A DNA stretch of 64,000 bases from Agapetus fuscipes (taxonomy: Eukaryota; Arthropoda; Insecta; Trichoptera; Glossosomatidae): contig OX637353.1 of assembly GCA_951799405.1 (NCBI GenBank), forward strand, positions 7,998,001 to 8,062,000. The letters run 5' to 3'. Below are positions 57,903 through 64,000 of the stretch, piece by piece. The notes below the pieces were generated by a model. It was not told where the DNA came from and searched no databases. It worked only from the letters and a program-made list of their open reading frames with translations. The translations under genes were made by a program, and so were the position numbers. Position 1 is the first letter of the stretch. Every line of letters begins with the position of its first letter.

Positions 57903-58663
57903 CGAGAGATGGAGAGATGCTCTCTCAAGCGATAGTAGACGTTGAGGAGAGTTTACACGACACTGGAAAAAAAGAAGACGATACGTTTTTTGTGAATTCA
58001 TGGACCACAATCATTTCGATAAAAAAAAAATTACTTCCTCTTATGTCTTTTTTATGCTTCTTTATATTTTTATTAAATTTTAGATGTATCTATCCTTTAA
58101 TCTACTTATTTTTAGAAAAGGATTGCCAATCTAATGCGTTATTTTGCCAAAAAAAAAAAAATTATCAGAATGATAAGTCCCATATGTTCGTGCAAGCATG
58201 TTCGATAACAAAAATAGCGATTGCACACGTACACATACAGATACAGCAAACATACTAGCAAAGAATTGATAAACGTCAAATTTACTAGCATTAAAAATAT
58301 ATATTTTTGCACTGAAAGAGAATATTCTATGTGTTGGCATTAAATATTAAACACGTTAAATGTGCAACTTTTTACTGCATCAACCTTGAAGAGATGGCAT
58401 TGACGCGTGGAACCCTCTGGCTTTCACAAGTAAAGTAACAAGCCTTACATCAAAACTATCCGTGATATTTAATCTTCCTGTTTCTAAGTGAATCAAGTCC
58501 TTATGTTTTCGAAAGAAAATCAAATGTGGAGTTTTGATACGATGTTATACAGAATATCACGATCAGATAAACATAAATGATGGTAAAAGGGGTATATCCA
58601 TAGGTATATCCTTATTTCTTCAGTGGAAAATTGGGAGGAAAGTTTTGTATCTGCAATTAACAA

Positions 58664-58883
58664 CATCCCCATACTGTAAAAAATGGTTCACTTTGGCAAT
58701 GTCACCCCTGTTTCAGGGAATGTCGGCAAGAGTTGCAGGGCTTATGTTCATTTGAGGTTTGGATTTTATTTGTAAGTACACAATCAGCATTTGTAAGCGC
58801 GAACTACACGTGTTTGTTTGTGGGCATACATCTGAGAGCTTTGATTGAATATATCCTTGCAACTTAGATTATAGATAGATTAT
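58664..58883 (+). repeat. Repeat B copy, near consensus
   Basis: CCCCATACTGTAAAAAATGG to GCAACTTAGATTATAGATAG. It lacks the first ~20 bases of the head. The tail runs directly into a 20-bp tandem repeat. Confidence 0.85.
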
Positions 58884-59040
58884 AGATATAACAGACAATC
58901 AAATGAATAAACAGATAATCAAATAAATAAAGAGATAATCAAATGAATAAACAGATAATCAAATGAAAAAACAGATAATCAAATGAAAAAACAGATAATT
59001 AAATGAAAAAAACAGGTAATCAAATGTATAAACAGATAAG
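58884..59040. repeat. 20-bp tandem repeat (ACAGATAATCAAATGAATAA)n
   Basis: About eight units, nearly identical, directly after the repeat B tail. It may have grown from that tail. Confidence 0.85.
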
Positions 59041-59319
59041 AAAACGCAGCTTATATCTGAAACCGTGGTGGGAACAAAATAATAAAATATGAAGGTCATC
59101 AAATGTACCTACCAGAAAGGTCGTGTTCCCGATACGAGTGCATGTTCATCACATTGACATCAATGAATAAAACAATATATAAGTGGTGGGAATCAGGATC
59201 AGCGGCGGGCTATTTGTTAGGGGAACACAGAAGTGGCGCAATATAATTATGTATATGAATGGCAAGTGCATCAAGGTACATAGGTCCTGAAACCACAAGT
59301 ATAAAACATAACAACCATA

Positions 59320-59540
59320 TCTATAATCTAAGTTGCAAATATATATTAACATTTAAAATTAATATAACATGAATGCCCACCAGGCACGTGAGGGTTCGCG
59401 CTTTCAAATGTTGCATGTGTGGTTACAAATTAAAACCTTAACCTCAAATGAAACCCCGCAACTTTTGCCGACCTTCCCTGAAATAGGGATGACATTGTCA
59501 TTTTTACAGTATGGGTGGTCAGCTCATACCAACCTATAAG
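59320..59540 (-). repeat. Repeat B copy
   Basis: Tail CTATAATCTAAGTTGCAA to head TATGGGTGGTCAGC. It has small deletions, and CCCTGAAATAGGG replaces the palindromic box. Confidence 0.8.
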
Positions 59541-59587
59541 TCAAGGAATTTTATTACAACATTAGAATTAAAAATTATGATTATGTC

Positions 59588-59908
59588 TGTGCGGTCGATG
59601 GCTCAGTTGGTAGAGTGCTTGCATACCATGCGGAGAGCTCGAGTTCGAATCCCACCGAGGGTGTCGGATATGATTTCCCATTTCGGTGTTTATTTCAAAC
59701 CCAAAATAAAAATAGCGGCGAGGCTTACTCAGCCTTTACAAGAAATGAGTAGGTACTAGAGAGCTGGGAAACTCACACTTCAGCTGGAGTGGTTGGTGTA
59801 ACGCCGGCCCCCTTACCTATGAAAATGAATAGGTTTTACTCGCACATGCGACCCTATCGGGTAAAACGCGTTAAGAAGTTACACTATATGTGTAGTTTAG
59901 TAGCGTAT
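59588..59908 (+). mobile_element. SINE1 copy, full length
   Basis: Head GGTCGATGGCTCAGTTGG, TAGAGTGCTTGCATACC, B box GTTCGAATCCCACCGAGG, body TTTCCCATTTCGGTGTTTAT, end CACTATATGTGTAGTTTAG. This is the best match to a functional tRNA-type internal promoter here. Confidence 0.85.
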
Positions 59909-61242
59909 GAAATTCAAACGCCCAATAGAGGCGCTGTTTTAGTTTCAGCGTACCTTGTAGTATTTTGTATGAGGGGAGCGATTACACCACTGACCCATTT
60001 ATGATCCACTTACTGGTATAGGATCGTTATTCATAATTAGCACAACTCATCTGCATTTACAAGGTGCTAATGAGCGTGAAATGTTAAATCATAAGTTGAA
60101 ATCGTGATTAACAATTTTAATCAGCTGATTAACGAGTGATCATTGAATCGGATACGAGCAAACGAGTTTCTGCATAAAATTATATTACATATGTTGAAAA
60201 TCCAGCGAGCAACTTGTTCTGATGACCGAAAGAGTTGAAAAAGTACATAAGAGTGGAAAATGCATGAAAACAAAATCATTCATTAGGGGTGCTGTTGCAC
60301 CTTCAATACATTTTTCTAATTACGCGATCGGGGGGAATTTAACTGATGTTTTATACTTCGGGTATTGGTGTATTTATTTTCAAGTCTTTTTTATAGATCG
60401 GAAAACCACATTAAAACGTAGATTTGAAGAAAATATAAACAAGTAATTCTTTCTGACACAAGTTTCTGACATCCCTGACAACCTAGAATTCCAGCACGAA
60501 AAGCTGGAGATTCAACAAATGGACTATTTACCGGACTAATTCTCTTCATTTTTGTTTAATTACTTCGGATTAAGACTCTCTGGGAATCGAATCAGTAACA
60601 CCTTGATGAGAAAATTCTGGGTTCACATTTCTAAACCACTCGACTATAGCTTCGATTATTTTATAGTACAAATTTATTTTCATAGAACATGAAACAAAGC
60701 AATATTAAGAAAACCTTGAGTGTGCTGGTTTTGTTTATGTTATCAGAGTTGAATACTGTTTTCCGATAGCCATCGCTTCGACTTCATCAATGTGAAAGGT
60801 TTTTTCCAATATCAAATGATCGCTCCAAAATGTAAATACCTAAGTGTGTGAAAGTGATTTGTACATTCATTCATGCCCATCATACAACCAAGTTTTCAGC
60901 AATTTGATGGTATCTCATGTCAACAAGCCGCCTCGACTTAATTTCCACCTCCCAAGGCTGGAAAGTGAGGGATTTTCACGTTTCATGGTTGAAAAGTGAA
61001 GAATTTCCCCGCTTACGTGAATACGTTTTTTAAATATTTTTGTTTGCGACGCTGAAATGGGTGGAATATGATGTTTGTGAAAGCTGAAATTAAGGTCGGT
61101 ATTCCAAGTTTCAAGCTATGACGTTTAAACCTTTGACGTTTACCAAACAATGTATTGAAACTAAAAGAGCTCATCTAGGTAGTGTTTTAATTTTCATATA
61201 TTTTTGGTGAAATTATTAAAAGTAATATTCTATACTTAGGGT
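59909..61242. other. No gene seen
   Basis: Unique AT-rich sequence. The 74-codon plus-strand frame at 60222 is not recognisable. Confidence 0.4.
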
Positions 61243-61388
61243 CAGTGACGGCTCCAGGTAAGGTGCATCGGTGCATTGCACCCCCAGTAATAATGCCACG
61301 ATCCAATACTTACAAATTTTAGGGGGGTAATCAATGACGGCTAGTATAAAAATGCACTGCTTGATGAAAAATCGACGAGCCGTCACTG
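61243..61388. mobile_element. hAT MITE with perfect 8-bp target duplication
   Basis: The termini CAGTGACGGCTC and GAGCCGTCACTG are a perfect 12-bp inverted repeat. CTTAGGGT occurs directly outside both ends (61235-61242 and 61389-61396). An 8-bp duplication with CAGTG ends defines a hAT-type insertion. The element is 146 bp and non-coding. Confidence 0.9.
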
Positions 61389-61531
61389 CTTAGGGTACTA
61401 GTATCAACAAGCCTAGTGAAAATATAATGTAAGCCAAATACTATGTAGAATTTTACATTTGACTGACTCGGCAAAACTCAAACGAGAAGAGCTTGCTTCT
61501 GCAGCTTGGTCCCAGACTTTCGTTGACTAAT

Positions 61532-61757
61532 AAGTTGGTATTAGGCTGACCACCTATACAGTAAGAAGTGGTTCACTTTGCTAATGTCACCTCTGTTTCA
61601 GGGAAGGTCGGCAAGAGTTGCAGGACTTATGTTTTTTCGAGATTGAGTTTTATGTTGTGAGTCAACATGTGGCATGTGTAAGCGCGAACAGGTGAGAATG
61701 CTCGTATTATGAATCATAAATGTATTATATCTTTGCTACTTAGATTATAGATTACAG
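61532..61757 (+). repeat. Repeat B copy
   Basis: GGTATTAGGCTGACCACCTA, CTGTTTCAGGGAAGGTCGGC, GTAAGCGCGAAC, then a deletion, and the tail TTGCTACTTAGATTATAGATT. Confidence 0.8.
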
Positions 61758-62124
61758 GCTTTGCAAGGGAGGTTTAAAAATTTGGTATGAAGAGGCTCAA
61801 AATTACAATAAAAATAAAATCGATCTAAAAGAACTGAGAATAAAATTATTTTTTTTAAATATCGATTTCGAAATACGAGTATGTGTCGAAATCTACGTAC
61901 AAGTTTTCACTATGAAATAATGATTGTAAAATTCACAATATTTTTCCTACTCAAAGTAAATGATACATCTTGGATTGGCTCCAAATTCTTGAAATTTTAT
62001 GGCAAAGTTGCTCTTGAATACCACACACCCTATTCACACATTATGATTTAAATCAAAATTAAGATAGGCAAGCTGAAATCAACTCATGGTTGAATATTTA
62101 CGCAGCGTTTTTATACTCTCTCGG

Positions 62125-62245
62125 GATAATTCCCGACTTTTTCCGGTTAGGTTAGGTCTTTCCCGACTTTTCCGGGAAAAAAATCCCCACTTTTAGGATT
62201 TTTTCCCCGACTTTCCGGGGATTTTTCCCCATTTTTCGGGATGAG
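62125..62245. repeat. Short inverted and direct repeats of CCCGACTTTTCCGGG
   Basis: Five or more variants of TCCCGACTTTTCCGGG and its complement lie within 120 bp, able to fold into several alternative hairpins. The surroundings are AT-rich. Confidence 0.6.
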
Positions 62246-64000
62246 TTCCTAAAATCGTTTGCCTGACGGCATAGTTCAGCAAAATTTAAAAAAAACAACG
62301 AAAACACGACCAAACGACAAGTGCCACGAAACAATTAGGTATATTTAAAGATACCACCATTATTTAAACATTGTTTAAACGAAATGTAATTATTTAGCTA
62401 TTTACTTCGACATTTTCTATACTTCCTACAAACCTGATTATATCAAATGTTGTGGAAAATTTTCAGGAAAATTCAGTGATACTTTTTCAATAGTCGGATA
62501 AACAGTAGTCCATCCTGAATTCGATAGTTCGCAAGATAACGGTTCACATGGGTGTTGAAAATCCGAAATGCTCAAATTTAGAATGGTTGTTTTGAAGTTC
62601 TGTTCCGGTTCGTATGTCCGTATGTATGTACGTACTCGTATGTGTGTCGGTTGAGTAAGAACGCTAACTGGCGGATACTTTCTGCTTGGTTGATCTTCTC
62701 TTAGTATACTCGTAACTCATGTTTGAAATATGTATGGAAATAAAACGTCGCCTCAATTGAGCGTTTCAGTTTGAATACAGTTTTGTTAAAACGCTATGAT
62801 TGAGTCTATACGTTAAGTTTTATGTTTGGAGCATGGTGTTCCATTCATAAAATAAATAATTCATTTTATACAATCCGTAGAACTGACTGAAATCAACATG
62901 CGCCAGACTATGGAAATATTGTATGCAGTGTTTCAAAATCATAGTAATTTGTAAGTCATGTTATGCGGCGTGGTCAAAACATTCATGAAATTCAACAGCA
63001 TTTCGGGTATGAACAATCTTTCAAAATAAACACACTGCCACAGAAGCAAACATTGACCTATTTAAATGAAACAATAAACCAAAGACTAGTTCAAAATATA
63101 CTCGCTGTTATTCACATACAGTAAATTCATGGTTCATCCACCGCATAAAAAAAGTTTTCGTTAAATAAAAAGGACGATGATCCAAGGATCACCTATGTAC
63201 CATTTTTTTAAAGTGAGTAACACTGTGTGAAGACACATTTTTATACGACCGGTCACGTATTGCACGCCATATTTAAAAAATAAAAACAAAATATTATAAA
63301 CAGAAAGAAAAGTGTTTTTTTACAGTAATACCTACTCATTTATTTTCATGACCTACAGAAAATCTTCTTTGATAAAGAGGGAATTTCAAATACTGTAAAA
63401 AATTGTACAATTCATGTAAAAACCTGGGTTTTCTCCAATTTTATCTCTATTTCCTTTAGCATAGTTGTAACGTGTCATCTCATTGCATGAGTTTGAGGAA
63501 ATAAGATGCGCATTTCTAAAAGACTTACAATAGGAACTGATGTATTAACATGCATGCTTATACACGAGCAAAAAGACAACATCTTTACAATTTCACTTTC
63601 GTCGATTTTTGTATTTTCGTACACTTATTATGTGATCAATCAAATATGTTATGATTAATTGATATGATGTACACACGAGGCGTACAGAATCAAAGGCAGA
63701 AATCTAGGATTTTTTTTCTAACACGAAATAAAATAATGAAACAAAGAAAATATTTTTCTTATAATTTCTATGTTTTAATCTCATTTTCGAAAAAAATCTT
63801 AGATTGACAAGTTTGATTCTCTTACATGAAGATTTCTTCATTTTTGGTATGAATTATAAGTAAGTCTCTAAAGGCTGGTTCGGACAAGGCGAGTAATTTA
63901 GTCAAGTAACGAGTAATTTAGTGGCTAAACGTGTGCGAACCCCAACAATTTAGTCCAGTAGTTAAGTCAATGGTTTAGTCAAGCCGATCCATTTCATTCT
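62246..64000. other. No gene seen; possible repeat at the right edge
   Basis: AT-rich unique sequence. From about 63872 the style changes to GGCTGGTTCGGACAAGGCGA with repeated GAGTAATTTAGT, which may be the terminus of an element that continues past the window. Confidence 0.35.

Noticed and set aside
58884..59040. CRISPR-like array
   Set aside because: Repeats of 20 bp without unique spacers in a eukaryotic genome; a simple tandem repeat.

Overview
The window is animal nuclear DNA, almost certainly from an insect or other arthropod. It is AT-rich, the genes are split by long introns with GT/AG boundaries, and there is a dense load of SINEs, LINE fragments and small DNA transposons. The order cannot be fixed from sequence alone. 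There are no bacterial operons, CRISPR arrays or viral genomes.

Host genes. (1) A minus-strand exon at 1092-1282 encodes one hydrophobic segment and belongs to an unidentified gene running off the left edge. Behind it lies a tandem array of decayed copies of the same exon. (2) A plus-strand gene at 13784-20801 encodes a 574-residue synaptotagmin with one N-terminal membrane segment and two C2 domains (Syt12 type). Its eight coding exons are phase-consistent. (3) A minus-strand gene at 28122-54693 encodes most of a class V P4-ATPase lipid flippase (ATP10 group). Twelve phase-consistent exons give about 1149 residues; the N-terminal exons lie beyond the right edge. Genes 2 and 3 converge, with about 7 kb between their stop codons.

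Mobile layer. A nearly intact non-LTR retrotransposon (about 29.6-34.75 kb) sits in a flippase intron; its ORF2 carries one in-frame stop. A 3.86-kb DNA transposon (36857-40714) sits in another intron. It has about 37-bp terminal inverted repeats, an ATAT target duplication and a broken transposase with an [10 protein letters not shown] motif. It holds a nested SINE and a 113-bp-arm palindrome. Three distinct tRNA-derived SINE families (here SINE1, SINE2, SINE3), an unclassified ~230-bp repeat with about ten copies (here repeat B), several MITEs, a mariner fragment, and many 5'-truncated LINE tails fill introns and intergenic DNA. Four dispersed copies of a hammerhead-like stem motif keep their stem by compensatory change.

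Most unusual points: the covarying hammerhead-like motif; three separate cases where part of a host exon was duplicated into the neighbouring intron (one per gene); the transposon with the [10 protein letters not shown] transposase; and a set of tandem minisatellites (38 bp, ~30 bp, ~120 bp) at 2.7-11.2 kb. The right 9 kb (54.7-64 kb) and the 24-27 kb region show no gene that I can recognise. All identifications are by eye; no alignment or database search was run.
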